From assembly GCF_002105155.1 (NCBI RefSeq), contig NW_019028983.1, positions 832,001 to 896,000 on the forward strand: a stretch of DNA of 64,000 nt. Reading direction: 5' to 3'. Under the pieces are notes generated by a model, which saw nothing but the letters and a program-made list of their open reading frames with translations, was not told the DNA's origin and ran no database searches. Source of the DNA: Lobosporangium transversale. Taxonomy: Eukaryota > Mortierellomycota > Mortierellomycetes > Mortierellales > Mortierellaceae. Shown here piece after piece: positions 31,555 to 42,740 of this stretch; position 1 is the stretch's first letter; every line of letters begins with the position of its first letter. The translations under genes and the position numbers were made by a program.

Positions 31555-33352
31555 AAAGTTCAGTGGTGGCCTTGAAATGTTCATAAGCGAGGTGATGATG
31601 GGGCGTTTCTACCGCCTTTCCTTGTTTCTTTGCCCTCGCGTAAGCTGAATTGGGGCCACCTTGACCACTCAAAAGAAGGGTGGCGAGACGGAAGGAATAA
31701 TCATTGCTATCCAAGACCTCGTCCAGTGCCTTTTTCCTCGACTTTGCTGCCCCTGGTAACCGCATGATCCTCTCAATGTCCAAGGCAATCGCCCAGTATG
31801 CATAGCGGCGTAGTCGGTTGAGGACAACAACTGCCCCTCGGATCTGGCTTGCAATACTATCCCTTTCATCTGCGTCCAGTCCGCCTTTCCTTGCCATGGA
31901 GGCCTTAAGGGACCCAATTGTTAAGGCCTTGATAGGGTGCTTACTGCTGTAGCTGTGATCAACCTTCGTAGCATCCTTCAAGTTCCTAATTGGTGCACCT
32001 TCTTTTTTAGCCCTGTGGGGCTTCTTGCCTTTGTGCTTCCGCTTTTGTTTTTTCTGTTGCTTCTTTTTTGCCTTTCTCCGACGTGGTGGATGCTTAAGGC
32101 CCGGCCTATCGTGCTGACGGCAGTTACTGATATCAACTGTGCGCCCATTCAATATGCTCGGCTTGTCAGAAAAGATGGGCCGGAACTGGTTCCTATGTGA
32201 CCCTTCCGCTATATAGAATGATGGTACGCCTCTACATTATTCAAGAAAGGGACTAACGATTAGTATTGGGGACGTCTGGTTTCAAGGCCAAAAACTATAG
32301 CTTGAGCTTTCTTACGTTCTGCGGCGCTGCGCTCGCCTTTGCTGAGCCATTCTATGGCGAAGATCCTTTCCATTGAGTAGACGCTGCTTGAAGTTATCGA
32401 ACTCATTGTTCGATGGTAACGCTTGGGCCGACGTTTGATGGCCGGAAGTAAAAATGCGGAGAGCTACACTGAAACGGCCTTCCTCAGAGGCTACGTTCCT
32501 TCCCAACACCTTATTAGCTTCCCCGAGGTAATCTTGAAGCATTTTATTGTAGTTCTCGTTCCACGCAACCTTTCGAACCAATCGAAGATTATTAACCGGG
32601 CCTAACGTCTCGAGGTTCCTTGAGTAGTCATTGCCTGCGATGGCACAGAATAACACCAGATGCGCGTGTGTTGGCAGTCTTAGTGCTTGGATAACGTTGT
32701 CTACGTCGTAAACCCCAAACTTCCGTCTACGGTGCGGAAGGGGTCGCACTAGGAAGCAGACTCGTTCGTACGCAAAAAAATCAGAGTCTTGGGATATCAC
32801 GATCCTATCATTCTCCTCATCATGGCACCCTATGCATGGGTCCGCTTCATATGCACACAGACAGACATCGAAGACAGAACTAAGGCCTGTTGCCAGCTGA
32901 TCCTTGTCCTGGACGCTCAGGGTGTGGACTTCTCGAAGACCCTTCTGGATGCGCCTCATGACTTGAGGACGAGTCCATACCCCACTCCGAGAATTTCTCT
33001 CGAAGGTGCTCATATTGTTCTCCAAAGCGTCCATATTTTTTTGTCTTATGGCTTGCCGTTCTGTCCTTGCTTTTTCTTTCTCAGTACAAGGTTCCCCATC
33101 AATATGTATAGTCAGGTTGTCCGTTGTGAAAAGATCCTTTATCTCGAGTGCCAGGGACCTTCCTACATCAATGATGGTTTCGTTTTTCATCTTTGCATGG
33201 ACGACTCTGCGGAGGATGTCGTAATAGAACGTACTGAGGAGATCTAAATGAACAGAATGGTCAGGATTTGCCGCCAAGAAAGTGCCCACGTCAGTTTCCG
33301 AAGGTAAAACCCCGCGATCCGCAACCAGTTTGAAGAAGGACTTCAGCCCCAT
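31466..33352 (-). CDS. FEN1/XPG-like nuclease domain protein, N-terminal half of the FEN1-Fanzor locus
   Basis: Two exons (32316-33352, 31466-32231; donor AC|gtaaga, acceptor tgtag) give 600 aa to the first stop. The start MGLKSFFKLVADRGV mirrors the FEN1 start MGIKGL. Acidic metal ligands are in place: D37 (VHLDLLSTFY), D85 (IHIDGEPCTEKEKARTERQ), E169/D171 (CLCAYEADPC), D189/D191 (VISQDSDFFAY) and D242 (AIAGNDYSRNLETLG, in the H2TH region). So a flap-endonuclease-type active site looks intact. A strongly basic stretch (about 32003-32085, RRRKAKKKQQKKQKRKHKG) may be a nuclear signal. The last 30 codons lie after a probable one-base loss near 31545-31560. In the other frame, GDVQGFDPKKITFPRASDLL continues and splices (donor at 31418) into the Fanzor region. 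The upstream ACC ATG context supports the start at 33352. Confidence 0.78.
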
Positions 33353-34743
33353 GGTCAATATCTAAGCGAAAAGAGAAAGAAAAAAGGAAAAATGGCGGTG
33401 ATGAAAAGAAATGAAAAAGAAAAAGAAAAAGAAAAAAAAAAAAAAAAAAAAAAAAAGAGCGACAAAGGTATAAAAGGATGAGCTTTTTATGGTGTAAAGA
33501 TTCAAAGCGAATAGATAAAGAATATTGAGGGAAAGATACAGGAACAAGTGGCAGTGGTAAAAGGGATGGGACTTTGAAGGAGGAAGACAATGATCCCTTT
33601 TTATATCCTGGATTGATGATGAGTTTTATCATTGCCTCATATAGTTTTGATATCGATCCTTTGCTTCACAGGCCACATCAATCTTTATTCAGTTCCTTTG
33701 TTTGGATTGGGGTTTTGTCCCAGTCAATAGCAGAGATTGACAAATAAATACAAGCTCTCGCATGAACGGCAGATTGGAAGAAATAGCATTGAGATACCAA
33801 AGTGAAACCATCTCGGTATACAGCATATAGTGCTGATGTTGATCCTTTGTTATACAATTTTTTTTCAGCTTCTTTTGTTTGCAGTGGCCCTTGCTTTGTG
33901 AGGAATTTAATGATTTATAATTTTGAACAGGGGTAATAAATGCATTGACAGATATGACTCGGTGATTATAGGTAACAACTAAAGAAAAAAAGTCTTTTTT
34001 ATCAGAGAATGGCTTCAAATGATGCTTTTTGCTCCAACAGCCCCAGTACTATTGCGTTAAAGCAGAGATATTCGTTGGCTCTCAGGTTCCGGCATCAATG
34101 GCGGAGATAGGTGATGTGCTTATTGCTTGGAGTAAAAGCTAGCTAAGCACCCTTTCTTACTGGACGATGCCTTGTTAATGGTGATATTGCGCAGCGCCTT
34201 GTGGATGGAGGGAGAGCAGAAGCGAGAGTGGTGGTTTTTGGCGGTCGTTTGGTGTGTGTATGTGCGAACTTGATAGTTGATACCAATCGCCAAAATATAT
34301 GCATTTAGAATTACAGAAGCGAGATTAATACCGACGCGTTTCATCCTTTCCTAGGGATTGTTATAACCATGGCATGATTGTGGAGTGGCCGCCAAAATAA
34401 AGTTTGTTTATTTCTTCTGGAGGCACCAATGGAAAACGCTTGCTTTCAAGTCGATACTATGGCGAATATTATCACTTCTATTACACCAGTTAATAAATAA
34501 ACAACACAATGGGCCCCCTAAGAGGATGCTAGTGTCATGCGAAAGCCTTCAAGAGTTTTTTTATTGGCACAAATAAAGAAGCCAGGATAGCTCCATGACA
34601 GTTTAGTTTTCGGTCATTTATTTCGACATCGAAATAAAATTTCAAGACAATGCCCATGAATTGCTGGATTTTAAGCCCATTTATAATGGCAAATTTGCCA
34701 GGTTGACGGTTTAAGGGATAGTAGTGATTAGATATAATCGTAT
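33353..34743. other. Intergenic region between FEN1-Fanzor locus and velvet gene
   Basis: About 1.4 kb. It holds a purine-rich (GAAAAA)n and poly(A) block at 33410-33456 just upstream of the FEN1-like start, and ordinary AT-rich DNA with short unsupported open frames. No terminal inverted repeat or target-site duplication could be seen by eye. Confidence 0.45.
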
Positions 34744-36376
34744 TTAATGTTTTTCGTCCTTGCGGGAAGGAATCCTTATTGAATATTTGTTCAAGTGGTT
34801 TGCAATTTCGTTGTTATCTGTTGGGAAACCAATAATAATAATATCAATAATAAGTTTTATATTAAAAAAAAAAAATAAAAAAAATAAAAAAATAAAAAGA
34901 CGCTCTTACCACAAGTACCAATGAATTTTTTTGGCGACTGGACATGGATTGGGTCAGAAAATATGCGATACATAACAGGTGTTGCGGTCCTAAGTATGAG
35001 GCGTGATAGTTTAAAAATCTATTCATACTGAACCTGCATCTCTTTACTGCCTGCGGTATGATCGAATGCATTAAACGCCGTCATTGACATACCCTTTCCT
35101 TTGCATTAAATCAAACAATGAAAATCGCAGCTTAAATACACCTTCAGTTCGGATAGAAAGCATACTGAACGCGAACCATATATATGACGTCTTGTCATCC
35201 AAGTCTGGGGCCGTCTGCCCTCCCACAGTCGTTTGGCCCACCAGATTCTGAGCCGAATGTGCCTCCCACTCGATCTTTTCCTCTGGATAGTGCTCATTCG
35301 TCATTTGCTCTGCCTCCTTTGCCGAGCGCTGTTGTCCTTGGTCAGTTGTATGATCATCTTGTGTGCTTCTCCAGCGGTTACCATGGTTGGATATGTTTTC
35401 ATCATGTGATGATTGGATTGGCCTATTTTTAAGCGTACTTGATAAATGGGATGTCTCTAACTGGTTCTGTGGTAAATGCAGTTGCATCTTACTCCCTACT
35501 TGCAATACAAAAAAATATATATCAGTATTTGCTGTTTTGTGAGCTTGCTAGAATAATAATAAGCATGATATAAACTAGAAAAATGTATTCACCAGAAAAG
35601 GCCGAATGGTCATCCCAGTTCTCTGAAAGATCTGTTGGTTTGGAAGAGACAGATCTATTTGAAGGCCTGTTAGAAATGGACGAGATCAAGACGAGGTTTC
35701 TTTCTGTGACCTCATCCTCCAACCAGAGATCAGCATTGACAACAAAAGCCTGCCGACTCAGATTACTACTAATTTGGAACCATTTAACAAAGAAGGGTTG
35801 GTTGATTATGAATACAGTCTGTTGGTCTTGTGTATAATCTTTTCAACTAAATAAACAAACAAAAGGAAGCATTGCAAATTGCCAAACGAAATATAAAGAG
35901 ATAGAATGAAGTGTGAAAAATGGATAGTGGAGAGAATAAACAGAAAATAGGGTGATTGAAACATCACTGTCTGTCCACAATGACATTTGTACTCCTCTGA
36001 GAAGTCATTTTCAAGCAAAAGTACAATATTATTCACATAAGCATCCCCTCTGAAGCGTAACAGCAATAGCTCGATTAGTCATTATTGAATACTCAGAAAT
36101 ATGAAAAAGCGTGGAAGGTATCTATTAAAGACACCGCTCAAAGCAAAAATAACAACTGGTCGAGCACAATGTGGGTTCTTTATGCTATTCCTTCCTTTCC
36201 ATCTGTCACTCGCGAAAGAAAAGTGACTGAAAGAAGAGTGAACTGGTGACGCATATCGTCTCATTCTCTCTCCGCAGTGTTGCACATTATGCGTGCTTGA
36301 TGGTTCACGCCACAACAAATATTATATTCATATATAATTAACTATTTGTGCCACATTGAAAACAACACAGCCGGGG

Positions 36377-36412
<36 letters not shown>

Positions 36413-37205
36413 ATATTTACATTTTGTGGTTCATCAAATGCACCTCAAGCACAGCCACCAATCAAACCCTGTTATAATCACATCTCTTTCGATCAAGGAA
36501 TGTATTGTGCCACAGAATGATTTTTTTTTTTTTTTTTTTTTTTTTTAATTATGGAACCGTTACACACGAACCTGGTAGGAACGAGTTTTCCATCTGCTGT
36601 CTTGGCTATCAGCTTCAATACTGGCGCTGGTGTTATGTTACGACGGTCCTAGAGCCAAATTCGGTATCAGAAGTACATATTATTGATAACTGATCGCAAG
36701 CATACAGGACATTAAAAAAACTGCCACCAAATACCATCGCCTATTGACGACCTATTGCATGTATGTTTCTCCTTGTTTTTCAGTTGGCTTTACGCCTGAG
36801 AGTTCAAGGAGAAGGCCCAAGTTTGCTACAAATCTTCAGGAAGCATGACTTGGTGGCTCCTTGCACACCAAAATTGCAGTATGGAATAATAATACAAAAA
36901 AAAAAAAAAAAAAAAAAAAAAACGTACAACAAGCTGCTATACCTTATCACCAAATCCGCACATTCTAGCCCGTTGTGGTTGCTGCACTATTTCTAGCGAA
37001 TAAATTCTATTCAGGAGTTTTACCGAATTCATGGTTATTGGGCACATTAGTATATCAGTAAATAGATCTGTTTTTACAAATAATGTGAAAAGAGCCATCC
37101 TTGTGGCATGGGATTCTGAACGCACACTTCACTGAGATCTACATCGCTATCACTGTTGTCGTCCTTCGGCTGGCCGCGAGGTCGGTAATATCTTATCTTG
37201 TCCAT
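34744..37205 (-). CDS. Velvet-domain regulator
   Basis: Seven exons (37126-37205, 36943-37006, 36572-36648, 35593-35768, 35093-35498, 34910-34989, 34744-34817) join in frame to 318 aa. The velvet domain starts with YSLEIVQQPQRARMCGFGDK and DRRNITPAPVLKLIAKTADG. It continues with FVVNADLWLEDEVTERNLVL and, after an insertion of about 100 polar residues, with SIRTEGVFKLRFSLFDL. It ends in TATPVMYRIFSDPIHVQSPK and NEIANHLNKYSIRIPSRK. Velvet proteins (VosA, VelB, VelC) are fungal DNA-binding regulators of spore development and secondary metabolism with an NF-kB-like fold. The exon set is spread over 2.5 kb with two introns of 300-800 nt, one holding two long poly(T) tracts. Family call is sure; the subfamily is not. 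Confidence 0.92.
36378..36411. repeat. 34-nt poly(T) tract
   Basis: Uninterrupted T run inside the long intron 3 of the velvet gene; a second T run lies at about 36523-36546 in the same intron. These are among the longest homopolymers in the window. Confidence 0.9.
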
Positions 37206-38391
37206 TTACTTTCCTCTTCTTGACCCTAGTTGTGAAAACGTGATAATCGGAGGAGAGGGTGTGGATAGAGGTTTGACTAGTAGGCAGACGAAACAAATGC
37301 TACTCTGTTGGATGCTGTAGGCTGCAATAAAAATAAAAATAAAAAAGTTTAAGTACATAAATATAATAGCCAACCATGCATAGGGAGACAATCTTCAACG
37401 AAGTTAGAGTTGTGCTATAATTCAAGTGTGCAGAAGGACATCTTTTTTTACGTGTCAATGGTAAGAACATAAAAAAAACCTAAAATGTTGCATCGCACAA
37501 ACATGATCACAAAAAAGAATGAGCTCATTGAATGGACTGTGGAATGCATTCTAATGAGTGCAGACGACTACATTGTGTCAATGGTCTTAACGATCAGCGA
37601 ACAACGACATTGAGAACAATGTTGACTTTTTTTTTTACAACGAGAAACAAAATATATTTGTATATTGTGAAGTACTTTTTTTTTTTTTTTTCCCTTGATT
37701 GGCTCCTTGTTACACCGTTAAGGACAATAAGTCACAGAGATTTAACAGGAATAGATCATGAAACAGTTCGGTGAGGAAAAGGCGAACACAGCAGAGACAG
37801 ATATGAGCAGAAGTAGGACAGAATGACAAAAGAATAGAGAAAGAGAGAGTGAAATGTGTGAGAGAGACAAGAGAGATGGGAGAGACGACAAGGCATGGCA
37901 TGGTATGGTTTTCACAGGGTACACATTCGTTCATACAAAGTAGGTTGACAGGCATACAGACCGGGAATAAGAAACAAGACATCCTGGACAAGACATGTGG
38001 ATATGCATTTAGATTTTAGATGGACCAAAACATTGCAGTATGGAAGCAGCTTCCCGATTAGATTAGGACGACAGCCAGCAGTGAGCAACATGTCATCGAG
38101 ACAAAATAGCGAATTGGCGATTCGTAATTCAGGGCTCTTTCTCTGCTCTTCTCTCCCTCCGCCTCTATTTTAATTGTATTTTTTGATGCAGAAGCGTCTT
38201 GTGCGCTTAGTATGCTTTTTTTTTTTTTTTTTTTTTTCAAGGAAAAAAGAAAAACAGGTTCTCCCAATAATTTAGAATGTCTTTAGGCAGCTCCAGTACT
38301 TTTTTTATTTTAAAACTGATCTGGGTTGCGATATTTTTTTGCTGCTGATTGGTCACAACAACATTAAGTCCATATTAGTGTGGTACTCGAT

Positions 38392-38439
38392 GATGCCAAT
38401 TGCTTATCACTTCCTGATGCCAATTGCTTATCACTTCCT
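38392..38439. repeat. 24-bp direct tandem duplication
   Basis: Two exact copies of gatgccaattgcttatcact plus four bases (24 bp each) lie head to tail. It is a recent local duplication in non-coding DNA. Confidence 0.9.
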
Positions 38440-39360
38440 GCTATTACAATTCCTAAATGTGCATAGAAATACACAGCAATTCAATTCGACTTCCTCATGT
38501 TAAGATGATCTGAGATTTAAATAGGCTTCTTTGATTCAATCGACTACGGTCCAATTTGTTTGAACATCTGTATTGAACCATTTTTTTTTCTTTCGTTTTG
38601 AACCAACTTTCTGTTTAACGATCCATTGCCCTGGGAATAAACTATTAAACAAACCAACAAAAGAGTTGTGTATTTGTGCCAACACATGGGTCTCCCCGTC
38701 TTGATTTCTCCCTGCTCTCCTTTTTTTTTTTTTTTTTTTTTTTTTTAGAAAGATCTGGTATAAGTTATTTGATTACCATTCGTTGGGACGAAGGCTGGAC
38801 AATAATGCGTTGACGAACGAAAAATCAAGGCAGCAGCCCATGGTTGCTCAATCAAACCACATTGCGCGCGTTGATAGCAAATAAATAAAGCATGGCAATC
38901 AACTGGTTAAAATTTTTTATAAAAAGTCATACTAACCTCAGCTGACAACACTGTCTTGTAGAAACACAGGCGCGTAACAGAACTATAGGCTTAATACCCT
39001 TAATTGTACACTAGCAGGAAGTGAGGCACTCAAACTTAGGCTGTGCCATACTAAGTAGTGTAAGATTAATGCTTCGCCAAACGATTAGACTATTAGGTGA
39101 ATCACAGAAGATACAGCGGTCGTTAGAGCTTAGTACAATGTGATTGTGTTGCCTGGATCATACTTCGACTATCCACCTTTGTCTCTATGGGTGCTATCTG
39201 GCACTTTAGGCCATGTGTCCACTCAATCAACATTTGGACCCTTGCACATACTCCGGCGCTTGCGCTTTCCTAGAGTCCCATAGCTTTTTTCAATACCAAA
39301 CAATGGACTCTATTCCAACTAGGCTATTCAACTTTTGGTGGCTCTAGAAAAAGTATTATT

Positions 39361-39535
39361 ATTCCGAGCAGCTTTTCTTGCACTCTTCTATCTCCCGATG
39401 GTACTTGAATAAATGATGGACTGATTTTGGATTGCTTCCTCAGCTTGTGTCTTGACCTCCTTATCGGTTTTTTTACTGCTGTTCAGACTAGTGGCTTTAT
39501 AGGCCTTCGTACCCTAGTCTTGGCCTCTGAGATAA
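39361..39535 (-). pseudogene. Possible decayed coding stretch
   Basis: On the minus strand one frame reads protein-like sequence (KAYKATSLNSSKKTDKEVKT and then QAEEAIQNQSIIYSSTIGR) but is broken by in-frame TAG codons. It may be the relic of a gene or transposon. No family recognised. Confidence 0.22.
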
Positions 39536-39758
39536 ATAACTGAATCCCCTTGCTCATCTTAGATTATTAAATTACTTCTGTAGGGAGCAAACGAGAAGGA
39601 GTTCTCTTTTCGCTTGCCAACCAACTAATGGCCAACAAAACAAGCTTTATCACGTGCGTCCCACGTTTTTTTTTTACTACCATTTTTGGAGAAAATGAAT
39701 ATCCTTTTCGGTTATTTTTTATCATCAACAGATCTTAATTTAATCATTTATCATAATA

Positions 39759-40781
39759 ATGTCTCCATCATTGCTTTTAAAACATATGAAGCTTACTTCT
39801 TGCATATCACGGCTCATGATCTACACTCGTGCATTTCCAAGGACACCATGCTTTAGCACACGAATTTCAATCAAAAGATCTTTATTACTCCGATCCGAGT
39901 CATGGAATCAATTCAGTGTACCTTTAATCCCATATAACTCTGTCGCGCACTTTTCGACAGGATCAGGTAATGAAAAATGATAAAATAAAAAAAATCCTTT
40001 CTGAAAACGATCCTTTTTTATTCGGAACAGAAATGTGAGATTACGCTTTGCACAACTGCGCAAACAAAAAAAAAAAAAAAAAAAAAAAGGTGCTCCCTAT
40101 ATACTGGACATAAAACACAGCAGACATATCCTGCTTCTTTCCTTGCTTTTATTAGAAAAGTGCAGATACGAAGAGAGAGAGAATGAAGCAACAATGGAGA
40201 TATACAGGACCTCGTGTCCTGTGTTTTCAACTTGACCAAGTACATTTATACACACATTAATTTTTTTTTTCTTTTTCGCTTTTCGTTTTGCCAGTTTGGT
40301 GCCATGGAGCGCTGCCTCGTCCAGCACCCGGTACAGGATTCAAGGTTAATTTCATCAAGCCGGATGGCGAGAAGGTGACCGTAGAAGCGAACAATGGTGA
40401 GAGCCTACTAGATGTTGCTCGTGCTAACGATCTAGATGTGGAAGGAGCATGTGAGGCTTCGCTAGCTTGTTCAACCTGCCACTTGATACTGGATGAGGAG
40501 TCATTCAATAAGCTGGAAGAGCCATCTGATGAGGAGAACGATATGCTAGATCTTGCCTTTGGGCTCACAGACACGTAAATGACTTTTTTTTTTTTCATTT
40601 TGCTCCATGCTTATCAAAAGAAAAAGAATACTTTTCTTACTCCACTGAAAATTGACTGTGTAATAGATCACGTCTTGGTTGTCAGGTCTTAATGTCCAAA
40701 GAGTTAGACGGTTTGACAGCTAAGATGCCATCAGCAACCAGAAATATGTATGTCGATGGCGCCAAACCCAAGCATCATTAG
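39759..40781 (+). CDS. YAH1: Mitochondrial [2Fe-2S] ferredoxin (adrenodoxin family)
   Basis: Three exons (39759-39966, 40295-40574, 40667-40781) give 200 aa. The first exon codes a typical matrix-targeting leader rich in Arg/Ser and poor in acidic residues ([17 protein letters not shown], then SIKRSLLLR). The mature part has [20 protein letters not shown] and the cluster ligands C-x5-C-x2-C in [14 protein letters not shown]. The fourth Cys is in SRLGCQVLM, split from the rest by intron 2. [20 protein letters not shown] matches vertebrate adrenodoxin and yeast Yah1. Yah1 passes electrons from ferredoxin reductase to Fe-S cluster assembly and heme A synthesis. Intron 1 (328 nt) contains a 25-nt poly(A) run. 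Very sure of the call. Confidence 0.95.
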
Positions 40782-42740
40782 AAAATGAAACCGGAACTCT
40801 ATCCAGCGATATATATCGATTTTCATGACACAAAATGACACTGCAACATTGTACATACATTTCACACTTGTCAGCTGGAACTGCTATCTTCTTTTTCCCC
40901 TTTGGCTGAAGATCATAAAATATATTCATGTATATTCGAGTTTAAACAAGAATCAGCACCATAGTACACCATCATCACTATCATGTCACCATAGAATGGA
41001 GCTCAATGTAGCTCGGTAATATGAATAATATACGCACAGATGCATAGATGTATACACTGTTATGACAAATTTGAAAGCGCTTGTGAAGGGAAATGACCGT
41101 GGGAAGAAGGATGCGCAGTTATCAATAGTGGAAGCATTCTAAACAAAATATTTAGAATAAAACAATACAAAAAGAAAATGATCTATCATGTCAACTTACT
41201 TCTTATATACTCATCGATACTAGAGCAATCTCATTGGGCACAAATTCAGAGTCAAATAATGCTGATGATGTTATAGGTGTTGTTATTATCGTTTAACGAA
41301 GCTATCCCATCCGATGAATGTGATGTTGCCGATATTACTCCTGGTAACATCGTGTGTTAAGAGAGGATAGATGGTAAAGGTGCTGATACCTATGGTAGTG
41401 CTCATACATGTACCCATCAATCGGCTGAGTCTTTTAAGGACAGGTGTCTCCATGACTAACCCCTATTGGACGAATTGATATGTCCAATCGATGATGGATA
41501 GGAACTATGAGATTTAATCTGCCATTGGCTTATACTGTTGTCTGCTGCTTTACGAGTGCTGCTTTAGATAATCAATGGTGATAGCAATAATGACAATGAC
41601 ATAGCGTGTGCTTTGTAAGACTTATTCAACTTAATTAGATCGACTTTGAAAAGGATCGCATGAGACGCTACCGTATTTGGTGACTGCACACGACTCTCAT
41701 GGTGGATGCTGTTGTACATGTTAGTTTTTACTACTGTTGTTGCCGACATAAAAAGGCTGTTTCAGCCGCATTCGGTATAAAGTTGGTGCTGTCACGTTGT
41801 TCCAAAATGATGACAATAGTTTGCTTAAAGCCCCCCGCTGAAATCGAGTTATCGATGTCTTCCATTGAGAAAACGGATACATTGAGTGTTAAAATATGAA
41901 GCAGCTTCACAGAGATATTGTCTACTGGTACTGAAATTAGAAATACCCTAATGGTGTCTTCGTTCACACAATGCTTTCCTAGCCACCTCCTATGTTTTTC
42001 TGCTGTTTTTTAAGCCGCCTTTTTCATTGTTTTACTCTTCCGATTTATCTCTATCCAAAATCAGTTCTACTTGCTATTAATCTAGTACAAATGTGCATGT
42101 CTGTATAACCGCATAGTCTTTAAGTCATGAAAGCACTTCATGATATCCAACATTGGTATCAGACATCTGCCACAAAAAGAAAAGGGTGACATCCGAAAGA
42201 AGAGGAGACATATCGACGAATCTAAGACTTAAGGCATGTGTTATCTAAACCTTATGCCTGCGCGCCATCGCTAGGACCCTTTCTGATCGAGCCAAGTCCT
42301 TTTAATTGCTGGAAAGTGAACAGAATAAGGTAAGCCACACAACGGTTTTGTCCTGTTTGACCATTATGGCAGCGATCAGTAACGACGGGAATGCGGAATC
42401 GTACATAGTCTTTAGTTATGGTAGTATTTATTTTATTTTACTTTTGCCATGATTGAGGTCGTGCCCAGGCCAGTTGAACATTTTTATACTTTTCGTCATG
42501 GGCAAAATGATATCCTACTCGACTCGCCTTGACTTCTGTCATCGACACTTTGTTTCTTCCTTCCTCTCTTCCTTCTCCTACCCCTACAGTTGCAACCTTA
42601 TCGCTACATATTCCTATATCCCATCGTCTTAAAACTGCACCTCTACTTCTGACATTCATTTATTTAACATATTCTAATTCATAAGCTTTCTTTGTATTTA
42701 CATTCTCTTTTTTCTTTAGTCCTCTTTCAGTTTTAATCTT
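40782..42740. other. Gene-free intergenic region
   Basis: About 2 kb after the ferredoxin gene and before the next rightward gene. CT-rich blocks at 42540-42610 and 42700-42735 fit the promoter of the downstream gene. No coding sequence could be supported. Confidence 0.5.

Larger units (their letters stand above)
37206..39758. other. Gene-poor intergenic region
   Basis: About 2.55 kb. It has the velvet promoter at its left end and the ferredoxin promoter at its right end. In between are GAGAGA-rich DNA near 37835-37880, poly(T) runs near 38217 and 38721, a 24-bp tandem duplication at 38392-38439 and a possible decayed coding stretch at 39361-39535. No intact gene seen. Confidence 0.5.

Noticed and set aside
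33353-34743. Terminal inverted repeat or target duplication for a Fanzor-carrying transposon
   Set aside because: Compared by eye with 29424-29850, no convincing matching ends were found, and no transposase or recombinase gene is present beside the locus.
38392-38439. Possible CRISPR-like or satellite array
   Set aside because: Only two adjacent copies and no spacers; a simple tandem duplication.
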